Positions 8,000 to 15,377 of a stretch of DNA of 56,757 bases are shown here, one piece after another (within the stretch, counting starts at the first letter, position 1; the number at the start of each line of letters is the position of its first letter). The translations under genes and the position numbers were made by a program. The notes below the pieces were generated by a model. It saw only the letters and a list, made by a program, of their open reading frames with translations, was not told the DNA's origin and made no database searches. This stretch comes from Pseudomonadota bacterium (lineage in GTDB: Bacteria > Desulfobacterota > Desulfovibrionia > Desulfovibrionales > Desulfomicrobiaceae). The DNA is taken from positions 1 through 56,757 of the forward strand of contig JAEWKZ010000048.1 of the NCBI GenBank assembly GCA_023393525.1. Reading direction: 5' to 3'.

Positions 8000-8899
8000 T
8001 CAGTTGCGACGTGGATAATAGGCGTGCGTCGAGTTATGCTGCATGAGAAATTGGTGGATATGGTCGCCGTCGGAAAAAAAGGTCACCGATCCGAGAATCG
8101 GCTCCGGGGAATCGGGATTCTCGCCATAGACGTAGATGAAACGGTTGAACCGGAACAAGGGCCTCGTGAGTCCAAGACCTTCGACGTGCAGAACGAGGTG
8201 GCCGCTGCGCCCCCGGTCATCCTCGATCCACACTCTGCCGAGCTTGCCGAGGGTATATTCCCCGACATAATTCTCCTCTATGAACTCCTCCGTCGCCACC
8301 CCGTGCATGAACCTGGCTTCGGCGCCATGCTTGAGGGTGTCCTGGCCCGATTCGTTGGCAAGCACCGTCACCCCGCTCCGTGGCGCGATCTGTCCGATCG
8401 GAACCAGGGCTTTTGCGACGCCTTTCGGTTCGGGTGTTGGACCGTCGACAGCCGCCGAAGAACGCATGTCCTGAACCCGGGGTTGCCGCCGCGGCGCGGC
8501 GACGGTTTTCACTTTTTTCTCGGCGACCGCGGTTTCCGGGGCAGAAGCGCGCACTGGATTTCTGGGGGCCGTGGCGGGGTCAGGCTGCATTTCGACAGGC
8601 GGGACAGAATCGGGCTTGACCGTCTCGGAGCCAACCTCCCGGACAGGGGCAGCGACGGGCCGAGAGGCGACAAGGTCCAGAAGCAGGAGCCTGTCCAGGA
8701 CCAGTTCGCGCACGGGCCTGAATTCAAGAACCCAGCCGCTCAGCCCGTGCAGGATGAGCGAAAGGAGAAGGCACCCCGCCATCACGCATTTACCGCACGC
8801 AAAAGCATGACCGCGCCGCTCCCCGTTCCCTGGCAATCCGGACAAAGAAGCATGACCCGAAGAAAAGATACATGCACATCGTGGTACGGACCGGTTCAT
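8000..8899 (-). CDS. Membrane-anchored proline-rich protein, TonB-like layout
   Basis: A 299-residue protein. A cytoplasmic N-terminus of about 37 residues is followed by one membrane segment (CVMAGCLLLSLILHGLSGWVL). Next is a long Pro/Ala/Val-rich spacer with alternating charges (about residues 80-170), then a C-terminal domain of about 110 residues ending in YYPRRN. This layout (anchor, proline-rich periplasmic span, small C-terminal domain) is that of TonB/TolA-type proteins, but I do not see the TonB C-terminal motif (YPxxA). The C-terminal domain is unassigned. The start at 8899 is preferred because AAAGGA lies upstream; a longer frame to 9037 would run into the neighbouring gene. It is divergent from the substrate-binding protein, 61 bases away. 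Confidence 0.7.
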   Translation of the reverse strand: MNRSVPRCACIFSSGHASLSGLPGNGERRGHAFACGKCVMAGCLLLSLILHGLSGWVLEFRPVRELVLDRLLLLDLVASRPVAAPVREVGSETVKPDSVPPVEMQPDPATAPRNPVRASAPETAVAEKKVKTVAAPRRQPRVQDMRSSAAVDGPTPEPKGVAKALVPIGQIAPRSGVTVLANESGQDTLKHGAEARFMHGVATEEFIEENYVGEYTLGKLGRVWIEDDRGRSGHLVLHVEGLGLTRPLFRFNRFIYVYGENPDSPEPILGSVTFFSDGDHIHQFLMQHNSTHAYYPRRN

Positions 8900-8960
8900 A
8901 TTGTCCTTTCCTTCCACCCGTGGTATTATAAAAAATCGAAATGTTCCACAGGAGGCGGAT

Positions 8961-9944
8961 ATGCGAAAGCTGGTCTGGACAGTGCTGGCAGTGTTCGTGG
9001 CAGCATTCGATGCATACCCATCTTGGAATATAAGCATCGTTCACAGTTACCACAAGGAGTACGCCTGGGAACAACAGCTGACCAGCGGCCTTGTGGACGC
9101 CCTCCCGAAAAACGCGACGCTTGACCACCTATACCTGGACACAAAACGACTGCCCAAAACCCAACATGCGCAAGCGGCCAGAAAAACCCTGTGCCAATTG
9201 GAAACGAACCGTCCGGACCTGATCATCCTCTGCGACGACAATGCCGCCAGATATCTTGGCCCGCGACTCAAAAATCGCGCCACTCCCGTCGTATACGTGG
9301 GTCTGAACCGCAATCCCAGGGATTACGGGCTCTTTCCGGCCGACAACATGACCGGAATCCTGGAGCGCCCCCTGATCAAGCGCTCGTTGCATTCCATGTG
9401 CCGTCTGGTCAACCCGGACGACACCAAGGTGCTCATTCTGTTCGACTCGGACTCCACGTCTGACGCGGTTCTGCACGAGGCCTTCAAGGGGGAGACCTGT
9501 TTCCGGTTGGGCAAGGTCCAGGTGGAAATCAGGCAGTACGAATTGGTGACGGACTGGAAGAACGCGCTTTTGCAAGCCAAATCCGCAGGTTTCGACACCG
9601 TTTATATCGGCCTCTACCATACCTTGCGCACCCGATCAGGAGAACATGTTCCGGACGAGGAAGTGATCGCCTGGGCGAGTGCCCACGCCACCGTGCCCAT
9701 TTTCGCCTTTTGGGATTTCGCGGTGGGCAAGGGGAAGACCATCGGGGGACACGTCTTGAGCGGTCGCGATCAGGGTCTTGCGGGAGGGGAAATGGCATCC
9801 GAAATCATGGCCGGCACGCCCCCGTCGGAGATCGCTCCCCGTAGCGCCAAAGACGGGTCGTACCAGTTCAGCCTGCACGAATTGCGGCGATTCGGAATCA
9901 CCCTGCCCCGGACAATCCGCGAGCAGGCGGTCCTGCTTCCCTGA
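8961..9944 (+). CDS. ABC-transporter-type substrate-binding protein (PF04392-like)
   Basis: A 327-residue exported protein with an N-terminal hydrophobic signal (MRKLVWTVLAVFVAAFDAYPS). Two Rossmann-like lobes follow: IVHSYHKEYAWEQQL and PDLIILCDDNAARYLGPRLKN in the first, DTKVLILFDSDSTSDAV and GFDTVYIGLYHTLR in the second. This matches the family of periplasmic proteins related to ABC substrate binders and often found as sensory input domains. No permease or ATPase is nearby, so uptake is doubtful and a sensing role is possible. AGGAGG lies 6 bases before the start at 8961. An in-frame extension to 8901 would remove the signal from the N-terminus. Confidence 0.82.
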   Translation: MRKLVWTVLAVFVAAFDAYPSWNISIVHSYHKEYAWEQQLTSGLVDALPKNATLDHLYLDTKRLPKTQHAQAARKTLCQLETNRPDLIILCDDNAARYLGPRLKNRATPVVYVGLNRNPRDYGLFPADNMTGILERPLIKRSLHSMCRLVNPDDTKVLILFDSDSTSDAVLHEAFKGETCFRLGKVQVEIRQYELVTDWKNALLQAKSAGFDTVYIGLYHTLRTRSGEHVPDEEVIAWASAHATVPIFAFWDFAVGKGKTIGGHVLSGRDQGLAGGEMASEIMAGTPPSEIAPRSAKDGSYQFSLHELRRFGITLPRTIREQAVLLP

Positions 9945-10025
9945 CGCGCCTTGCGCAATTTCCGGATGCAGCCAGGGCGAAGCATTCCTTGACCGAAAGC
10001 GGGTCCATCGTTACCAGCCATTTTT

Positions 10026-10616
10026 ATGAGCAAAGAAAACACGCACCAAAAAAAGCAGTACATTCTGGATCACGAATCAGCTCTGGCCCACCAGTTGGCA
10101 GGACTGGTTCTCGACAAACCCAAACCGCCCATCTGGATGATCTTTGTCCCCGTCTTTTTTGTCTTTTTCGTACAGAAAATGAATCAGTATAAAAACGGGC
10201 TCAAGGACTTCGTGGAAAACTACCTCAAATCACGCCGGCGCGCGCTCGAAGCGGCCCTGGAAGCCGAGGAAACAGGAATACCCACCGACATAAAGGCTCT
10301 GACCGAATCGATGGAGAACGTCCCGGTTCAGGCCAGGCCCCTCTACGCGGAATGGATGGCGGTACTCGTCGATCACTATCAGCAGCTTCTGTCCTCGCAG
10401 GGCAACAGCCATGCCGCGCTGGTACGGTCGGGATATCGCAACAAAACCAACTTCCTCTTGTTCTGCAACAGCCTGAACAAAGCGGAAAAAGCCTACAGCA
10501 TGGCCCTTCTCCCAGAACTGGATGGAGACAACAAGGACATTGCCCACGTCATCGAAAAAATCGACGTGTGCGTCACAGACATCCGCCGCCGTGATGCGGA
10601 CAATATCTTTCCATGA
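10026..10616 (+). CDS. Single-pass membrane protein, unknown function
   Basis: A 196-residue protein. A charged N-terminus (1-33) precedes one strong hydrophobic segment (PPIWMIFVPVFFVFFVQK, about 34-51). A helical, charged cytoplasmic-type domain with no cysteine motif follows. I recall uncharacterised proteins with a similar PKPPIWMI membrane segment in sulfate reducers but cannot name a function. It follows the substrate-binding gene by 81 bases on the same strand and could be cotranscribed. The start has no strong ribosome-binding site, only ATTTTT, so translation may be weak. Confidence 0.72.
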   Translation: MSKENTHQKKQYILDHESALAHQLAGLVLDKPKPPIWMIFVPVFFVFFVQKMNQYKNGLKDFVENYLKSRRRALEAALEAEETGIPTDIKALTESMENVPVQARPLYAEWMAVLVDHYQQLLSSQGNSHAALVRSGYRNKTNFLLFCNSLNKAEKAYSMALLPELDGDNKDIAHVIEKIDVCVTDIRRRDADNIFP

Positions 10617-10623
10617 CATGCGT

Positions 10624-10658
10624 GGCGCGGATACGGGTCTGGCCCGAATATCCGCGCC
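10624..10658 (+). terminator. Stable hairpin after the membrane protein gene
   Basis: GGCGCGGATA (10624-10633) pairs with TATCCGCGCC (10649-10658), and the inner CGGG/CCCG adds four more pairs. It begins 8 bases after the stop. There is no T-run, so it may stabilise the mRNA end rather than terminate. Confidence 0.55.
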
Positions 10659-10980
10659 GTCCCCTTCGACGCAAGAACAAAGAACTCTCAAGCCGTCACC
10701 CGAAAAGGGGAGGCCAAGGCATGGAGCCGTCGCAACAAAACGTCATGTGAAAGCGCAGCCCCCTGCATTTCCTTCAACCGACCGGATTAAACGGATTTCA
10801 CGCCATTGCCCGACGCGATATGCCAGCCCATGCCGGACACGCGCCGGCGGCGATGACAAGCAGGCTTTTTCACGACTCTTCGCAGCGTCATCACGGCATG
10901 CGCCATGTGACCCAAACAAGCGCGGTTGTCGCCTACCCGCCTCATACCACGAGCCGACCCCGTCTCAAGCAGCGGGAAGG
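10659..10980. other. Gene-free stretch
   Basis: About 320 bases between convergent genes. The open frames here lack ribosome-binding sites and have unlikely composition. I see no RNA gene or repeat. Confidence 0.5.
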
Positions 10981-11280
10981 CTAAAGCATTTCCTCCATCT
11001 GGGTAAAAAAATCCTCCCGCTCGAACGCCGGGGCATGCTTTTCCTCCAGCCTGTCCAGACTGGCAAGAAACGCATCCCACCCTTCAATCTCCTCGACCTT
11101 GGCCTTGTCGCAGAAAATCTTGAAACGGGTTCCTTTGGGGCACTTGGTCAGATTGATCTCGAAACTGCGCCCCTGGGTGTACACGGTCCAGTGCGCGGAC
11201 CAGCTGGTCCGATCCCCTTCCGTCTTTTTGTATTTCTCAAAAAAGGCTTCGAAAATCTCGGTAATCCGCTTTGCGTCCAT
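10981..11280 (-). CDS. Small conserved-looking hypothetical protein
   Basis: A 99-residue soluble protein with helical ends (MDAKRITEIFEAFFEKYKK; FEREDFFTQMEEML) around a short beta-rich middle (SAHWTVYTQGRSFEINLTKCPKGTRFKIFCDKA). It has no signal or membrane segment. A very strong GGGAGGAGG site precedes the ATG at 11280, which supports it being real. Its 5' end faces the GntR regulator at 11419 across 138 bases that hold the operator palindrome, so it could also be under that regulator. The family is not recognised. Confidence 0.72.
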   Translation of the reverse strand: MDAKRITEIFEAFFEKYKKTEGDRTSWSAHWTVYTQGRSFEINLTKCPKGTRFKIFCDKAKVEEIEGWDAFLASLDRLEEKHAPAFEREDFFTQMEEML

Positions 11281-11361
11281 TGCCTCCTCCCTGGTTCAAA
11301 AATCCGGCGCCCGGACGGGCGCCCCGAATCGTGGCGGATGCCCTTCGCCCGCTTCGTGGAC

Positions 11362-11391
11362 TTGCCCTTTGACCTGGCTCAGGCGTATTGG
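11362..11391 (+). promoter_or_regulatory. Putative promoter of the GntR/flavoenzyme operon
   Basis: TTGCCC (11362-11367) and TATTGG (11386-11391) are separated by 18 bases. The -10 overlaps the operator palindrome at 11387-11401, which fits repression by blocking RNA polymerase. Both hexamers deviate from consensus. Confidence 0.45.
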
Positions 11392-11401
11392 TAGGACCAA
11401 T
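11387..11401. promoter_or_regulatory. GntR/FadR-type operator palindrome
   Basis: ATTGGT-AGG-ACCAAT is a perfect 15-base palindrome. It matches the TNGTNNNACNA core known for FadR-subfamily GntR regulators such as LldR and PdhR. It ends 17 bases before the GTG start of the GntR gene, so autoregulation and control of the flavoenzyme gene are expected. Confidence 0.8.
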
Positions 11402-11418
11402 TCCACCGGAGAAACATT

Positions 11419-12117
11419 GTGACCACATCCAATCGGCAAAAAAGAATCTACGAAGAAATCACCACGCGGCTTCAGACCCTCGTACACAATGACGACCTCA
11501 AGCCCGGCGACCGGTTGCCGCCGGAACGCCAACTCGCGATTATGTTTGGTGTATCCCGCAATTCCGTGCGTGAGGCAATCAAAAGTCTGGAACAGCACGG
11601 CATGCTGATCAGCAGACCCGGCGCGGGCACCTACATCGCCGCGAACACTCGGGCCAATCTCGCTTCGGCCCTGGAAGACGCCTTCGCGCGCGAAAGGCAC
11701 AGGCTGGATGACATTTTTGAATTGCGACTTCTGCTCGAACCGCAAATCGCCCACCTGGCCGCCCAGCGCATCAGCCGCCCCGAACTGGAAGAACTGCGGG
11801 GTCTGGTCGAAAAATACGAAAGCAATCTCACGAACGGGCTGCCGGTCTTTTTCCTTGATCAGGCTTTTCACGACACCATAGCCGCCGCCACGGGGAACCA
11901 ATCCCTCATGACGCTCATGGAGCAGATGCACGACCTGCTCGACGAAATCCGGGACGACGCCCTGCAATCTCCGGCCAGAAGCGCCAATTCACTGCGCGAT
12001 CACAGGCAAATTCTGTCCGCGCTGAGCGAACACGACCCGGATGGGGCTCGGGAAGCCATGACCGAGCATCTCAAGCATACCCGGGAGATTGTCTTCAACT
12101 CAACCAAGGGAGAATAA
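11419..12117 (+). CDS. FadR-subfamily GntR transcriptional regulator (LldR-like)
   Basis: A 232-residue DNA-binding regulator. The N-terminal winged helix (about 8-75) carries LKPGDRLPPERQLAIMFGVSRNSVREAI, the standard GntR recognition region. The C-terminal all-helical FCD domain (about 90-220) has the expected metal/ligand-binding residues, including RLLLEPQIAHLAA and FHDTIAAATGN. It starts with GTG at 11419 behind CGGAGA. The next gene, 3 bases on, encodes an alpha-hydroxy-acid oxidising flavoenzyme. With the operator upstream, this is probably a lactate- or other hydroxy-acid-responsive repressor of its own operon. The inducer is inferred, not shown. Confidence 0.93.
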   Translation: MTTSNRQKRIYEEITTRLQTLVHNDDLKPGDRLPPERQLAIMFGVSRNSVREAIKSLEQHGMLISRPGAGTYIAANTRANLASALEDAFARERHRLDDIFELRLLLEPQIAHLAAQRISRPELEELRGLVEKYESNLTNGLPVFFLDQAFHDTIAAATGNQSLMTLMEQMHDLLDEIRDDALQSPARSANSLRDHRQILSALSEHDPDGAREAMTEHLKHTREIVFNSTKGE

Positions 12118-12120
12118 TCA

Positions 12121-13137
12121 ATGAAAGAAATTCGCAAAACTGCCCGAGATCTGATGACGGGATTCTGTCGCGTCTGTCCGGTCTGCAACGGCAAGGCCTG
12201 CGCCGGGGAAGTTCCTGGCATGGGAGGCCTCGGGACCGGTTCGGCCTTCATGGCCAACGTGCAGACCTTGGCCAAAGTCACGTTCAACATGCGCCTCATG
12301 CATGAAATCTCCGAACCCGACACCAGGACGAGCCTGCTCGGCCTGGACTTGTCCATGCCCGTCATGGCGGCCCCCATCGGGGGAGTCTCGTTCAACATGG
12401 GCGGCAAGCGCACCGAGGAGGAGTATATCGGCGCGATCATCGATGGATGCAAGCAGTCCGGAATCGTAGGCTGCACCGGAGACGGCGTGCCCCCCTTCAT
12501 CCATGAAGCCGGACTGGCCGCGATCACGGCGGCAGGAGGCTGCGGCATTCCGTTCATCAAGCCATGGGAGAGCGACGAACTTTACGAAAAACTGGCCAAG
12601 GCCAAAGACAGCGGCACCACGATCGTGGGCATGGATATCGACGCGGCCGGCCTTATCACGCTGCGCAAGATGGGACGGCCCGTTTCCCCGAAATCCGTCG
12701 AAACGTTGCGTGAAATCATCGGCAAGGTCGGATTGAAATTCATCGTCAAGGGCATCATGACGGTCGAAGACGCGGCATCGGCGCGGGAAGCCGGAGCCGA
12801 CGCCATTGTCGTGTCAAACCATGGAGGCAGGGTTCTCGACCATACTCCGGGCACCGCCGAAGTCTTGCCGGGCATAGCGCGGGAGATGAAGGGAAAACTT
12901 GCGATAATCGTGGACGGAGGGGTGCGCACGGGAGCCGACGTGCTGAAAATGCTCGCTCTGGGTGCGGACGCGGTCATGATCGGCAGGCCGTTCAGCATCG
13001 CCGCCATGGGCGGTCTTGCTGAAGGAGTCGCGGCCTACTGCGCGGCGTTGCGCACCGAACTCATGCAGGCCATGGTCATGACCGGCACAGAGTCCATCGC
13101 AAAAATCTCGCCGTCGCTGCTCTACGGAAAAGCCTGA
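12121..13137 (+). CDS. FMN-dependent alpha-hydroxy-acid oxidising protein (lactate oxidase/dehydrogenase type)
   Basis: A 338-residue TIM-barrel flavoenzyme of the FMN_dh family. It carries the active-site stretch SNHGGRVLDHTPGTAEVLP with the catalytic His and the Arg that binds the substrate carboxylate. The FMN phosphate-binding segments VDGGVRTGADVLKMLALGADAVMIGRP are also clear, and KGIMTVEDA holds the conserved Lys. The N-terminus has three closely spaced cysteines (CRVCPVCNGKACAG), seen in anaerobe members of this family; their role is unclear. It lies 3 bases after the LldR-like regulator. Lactate is the likely substrate because lactate is a main growth substrate in these bacteria, but glycolate or another 2-hydroxy acid cannot be excluded. 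Confidence 0.9.
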   Translation: MKEIRKTARDLMTGFCRVCPVCNGKACAGEVPGMGGLGTGSAFMANVQTLAKVTFNMRLMHEISEPDTRTSLLGLDLSMPVMAAPIGGVSFNMGGKRTEEEYIGAIIDGCKQSGIVGCTGDGVPPFIHEAGLAAITAAGGCGIPFIKPWESDELYEKLAKAKDSGTTIVGMDIDAAGLITLRKMGRPVSPKSVETLREIIGKVGLKFIVKGIMTVEDAASAREAGADAIVVSNHGGRVLDHTPGTAEVLPGIAREMKGKLAIIVDGGVRTGADVLKMLALGADAVMIGRPFSIAAMGGLAEGVAAYCAALRTELMQAMVMTGTESIAKISPSLLYGKA

Positions 13138-13161
13138 AAAAAGGGCCGGAAAACCGGCCCT
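13136..13161 (-). terminator. Terminator between flavoenzyme and PilZ genes
   Basis: AGGGCCGG (13142-13149) pairs with CCGGCCCT (13154-13161) around AAAA. On the minus strand it is followed by a T-run, so it ends the PilZ gene; it may also act on the plus-strand operon, which stops at 13137. Confidence 0.85.
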
Positions 13162-13461
13162 CTATCCCCTGAACTTCAAGCCCGTCTCGTAAACAGGCAA
13201 CCCGCGCTCGGGAATCTCCTTGCTCCAACAGACGGCCACCGGATAGCGATCGAATTCTCCCATGGACGACTCCGGAGAATACCCTTCCAGGGACAGCTCC
13301 AGTTTGGCGCCCTGCTGAATGGGAGTGCGAGTCTTCAGGCAGAGCCCGCCGTCGCTGTAATTTATCAGACGTGCGTACTGGGTCCGGTTTTGGCCCTCGT
13401 AGACGTAGCGGACAGGCACCAGGCAGTCTTTTCGAATGTGCATGCGTTTATTCTCGGACAT
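13162..13461 (-). CDS. PilZ-domain protein (c-di-GMP receptor)
   Basis: A 99-residue protein that is essentially one PilZ domain. Both c-di-GMP-binding motifs are present: RMHIR (R6xxxR10) and NYSDGG (N34xSxxG39), so ligand binding is expected. The start at 13461 is chosen because GAGGAGG lies just upstream; a longer frame to 13515 has no such site. It has its own terminator and faces tRNA-Met. Other PilZ, HD-GYP and pilus genes are in the window, so it may link c-di-GMP to surface behaviour; no specific partner is visible. Confidence 0.9.
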   Translation of the reverse strand: MSENKRMHIRKDCLVPVRYVYEGQNRTQYARLINYSDGGLCLKTRTPIQQGAKLELSLEGYSPESSMGEFDRYPVAVCWSKEIPERGLPVYETGLKFRG

Positions 13462-13596
13462 TGCGATCCTCCTCGTGTTTTGTCCCGGTTCCTCGGGGAC
13501 CGGAAATGAACCCAAACATCACTTTGCTGTCATACAACTAGCCGATTCCGAAAAAAGAGGCAAATTTCGAATTCCGAGAAAAGTTCAAAAAAATCC

Positions 13597-13623
13597 TTGC
13601 CATTTGGAACGCCCCTCTATATT
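13597..13623 (+). promoter_or_regulatory. Putative tRNA-Met promoter
   Basis: TTGCCA (13597-13602) and TATATT (13618-13623) lie 38 bases before the tRNA. The 15-base spacer is shorter than usual, so one hexamer may be misplaced. Confidence 0.4.
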
Positions 13624-13660
13624 AACCGACTTCGCTTTCGGGGCAACCCAAAGCGAACAC

Positions 13661-13737
13661 GGCGAGGTAGCTCAGACGGTTAGAGCATGCGGCTCATATC
13701 CGCAGTGTCGGGGGTTCAATTCCCTCCCTCGCTACCA
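13661..13737 (+). tRNA. tRNA-Met (CAT), elongator type
   Basis: A 77-base cloverleaf including CCA. The acceptor is GGCGAGG/CCTCGCT (the first pair is G-U), the D-arm GCTC/GAGC, the anticodon arm TGCGG-CTCATAT-CCGCA, and the T-arm GGGGG-TTCAATT-CCCTC. The first acceptor pair is closed, unlike initiator tRNA. A CAT anticodon could also be lysidine-modified tRNA-Ile; the body looks like elongator Met. Confidence 0.95.
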
Positions 13738-13745
13738 CTACCGAC

Positions 13746-13783
13746 AAAGGACTTCAGCCATTGGGCTGGAGTCCTTTTTTTTA
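13746..13783 (+). terminator. tRNA-Met terminator
   Basis: AAAGGACT and CAGCC (13746-13759) pair with GGCTG and AGTCCTTT (13764-13777), with one mismatch, followed by a T-run. It lies 8 bases after the tRNA. Confidence 0.9.
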
Positions 13784-14024
13784 TGCGCCTCCCGGGCAAG
13801 CCGGGCGACCATGAATTCTGAAATATCCACAACTAGCCGACATAACGGCGCAGCTTGGGCATCCTTCCCGGAAAAGCGGGCGTCTGTCCGCTCTTGACGC
13901 TCCCACCAGAAACTATAACAGAAAATTGATTATTGAAAAACTCTCCGAAATGTGAAAATAAAAAACACATTACGTTGTGCTTGCTTCGATAATTGACAAA
14001 TGATTTGCAACCCGGTGGATCACG

Positions 14025-14558
14025 ATGAATTTTTTCGAAAAAATTGGAACCCGAAAAAACACGAAAATTTCATTCCGCACAGACGATGAGACCCTTTTCC
14101 AACTCAAAGCGATCTGCCGTATAGAGAACAAAACAATTTCTTCTTTAATAGAAAACATTCTTACGGATTATATTCTTATTCACCAGACTCCACTGCAAAC
14201 AGAACAGGAAAAACGACACTCTCCAAGAAAGAAATGCGCCATACCCGCCGTGATTTTTTCGAAAATCGACAGCAATTTACAATCTAAAGGAATGATAATC
14301 AGCCTGTCGTCAAACTCAGCTCAAGTCGTTATAAAAAAATCAATGCCTGAAGAAATAATCAAGAATGATATTTATATTTTGTTCGAATTGCCAAAAATAG
14401 ACCATCAGTTCTTGATAAATTGCAATATTTTTCGACACAAATGTATAGATTCCGAATGTATTCTTATTCTGAATTTTGAAATACAAAATGAAATCGACGA
14501 AAGAATTCTGCAAAATTTTTTAGTTAAAAATGAATATTCCGAAATTTTGGATGCATAA
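14025..14558 (+). CDS. Ribbon-helix-helix-like plus degenerate PilZ protein
   Basis: A 177-residue, AT-rich gene with codon use unlike its neighbours. Residues about 13-50 (TKISFRTDDETLFQLKAI, ENKTISSLIENILTDYI) have the strand-helix-helix pattern of MetJ/Arc-type DNA-binding proteins. Residues about 63-170 look like a PilZ domain: RHSPR (64-68) keeps the first c-di-GMP motif, but the second (SLSSNS, 93-98) has lost the Asp/Asn and Gly. It could be a c-di-GMP-linked DNA binder or an adaptor that has lost the ligand. The start at 14025 has no good ribosome site (ATCACG), though ATG begins the family-like segment. The next gene is a GntR regulator 48 bases on. Confidence 0.7.
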   Translation: MNFFEKIGTRKNTKISFRTDDETLFQLKAICRIENKTISSLIENILTDYILIHQTPLQTEQEKRHSPRKKCAIPAVIFSKIDSNLQSKGMIISLSSNSAQVVIKKSMPEEIIKNDIYILFELPKIDHQFLINCNIFRHKCIDSECILILNFEIQNEIDERILQNFLVKNEYSEILDA

Positions 14559-14606
14559 GCATCGTTATTTACTATTTTTATTGTTTTTATATCATAAGGA
14601 CAGGCA

Positions 14607-15278
14607 ATGGAAACAAAAACATTGTTAAAGAGAAGAGTTTTGCGAGATGATGTCGCTGAATATTTGATGGAATCCATTCTCAAAGGCGAACTCAATCCCG
14701 GTGACAAGATAGTGGAATCCAAACTGGCCAGGGAATTATCCATCAGCCAGGGAGCCGTGCGCGAAGCAATCCGCGACCTGATCGCGCAGGGCGTCCTCGA
14801 AACGGAACCGTACAAGGGAACGCGCATACGAACCCTCACCAAAGAACAGCTCAACGATTATTACGACGTTCGCACCGAAATCGAAGCTCTGGCCGTGCGG
14901 TGGAGCATCATCAAGCACCAGTCCAAATACCTGGATCTCGCCTATCTTAAGAGCTGCGTCGACAACATGAAGATCTGCGTCGACAACAATGATTCCAAAA
15001 ATATGCGCAAGCACGACATGGCTTTTCACCTGGCCATTGTGCAGGCCGCGCACAGCGAGTCTCTGGAGAAGGCCTGGAATTCGCTGGGAAACTACTACTG
15101 GACCTACATCGCGGTTTACTACGACCACGCGGCATCACTGCTCCAGGCCCAAGTCGTCAAGCATCGCACAATGTACGAAGCCATCGCCGCCGCGGACATC
15201 AACGCCTACGCCAATTGCGTACGCGGACATTACTTCGACACCAACCAGTTATTTCCGGAAAAAAAGCCGATCTCCTGA
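14607..15278 (+). CDS. GntR-family regulator with FCD domain
   Basis: A 223-residue regulator. The winged helix (about 12-75) has LNPGDKIVESKLARELSISQGAVREAIRDL followed by the YKGTRIRTL wing. The FCD domain (about 80-210) has HDMAFHLAIVQAAHS and a final HRTMYEAIAAAD helix with the usual metal-binding His. AAGGAC precedes the start. It is not next to a metabolic gene, so its target is unknown. Its first 100 bases are more AT-rich than the rest, continuing the composition of the upstream gene. Confidence 0.9.
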   Translation: METKTLLKRRVLRDDVAEYLMESILKGELNPGDKIVESKLARELSISQGAVREAIRDLIAQGVLETEPYKGTRIRTLTKEQLNDYYDVRTEIEALAVRWSIIKHQSKYLDLAYLKSCVDNMKICVDNNDSKNMRKHDMAFHLAIVQAAHSESLEKAWNSLGNYYWTYIAVYYDHAASLLQAQVVKHRTMYEAIAAADINAYANCVRGHYFDTNQLFPEKKPIS

Positions 15279-15306
15279 TTCCCGCTTTTCCGTCCCAGTC
15301 CCCAGC

Positions 15307-15368
15307 CCGCAGTTCCAACGCAGAAAGGCCGCTTGATGACAAGCGGCCTTTCTGCGTTGGAACTGCGG
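15307..15368. terminator. Very long perfect inverted repeat between convergent genes
   Basis: A 29-bp arm (15307-15335) is perfectly complementary to 15340-15368 around a 4-base loop ATGA. The inner part (AGAAAGGCCGC...GCGGCCTTTCT) looks like a normal bidirectional terminator, but the arm extends far beyond what termination needs. It lies between the GntR gene (stop 15278) and pilQ (stop 15378). Confidence 0.85.
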
Positions 15369-15377
15369 GAGAACGCG

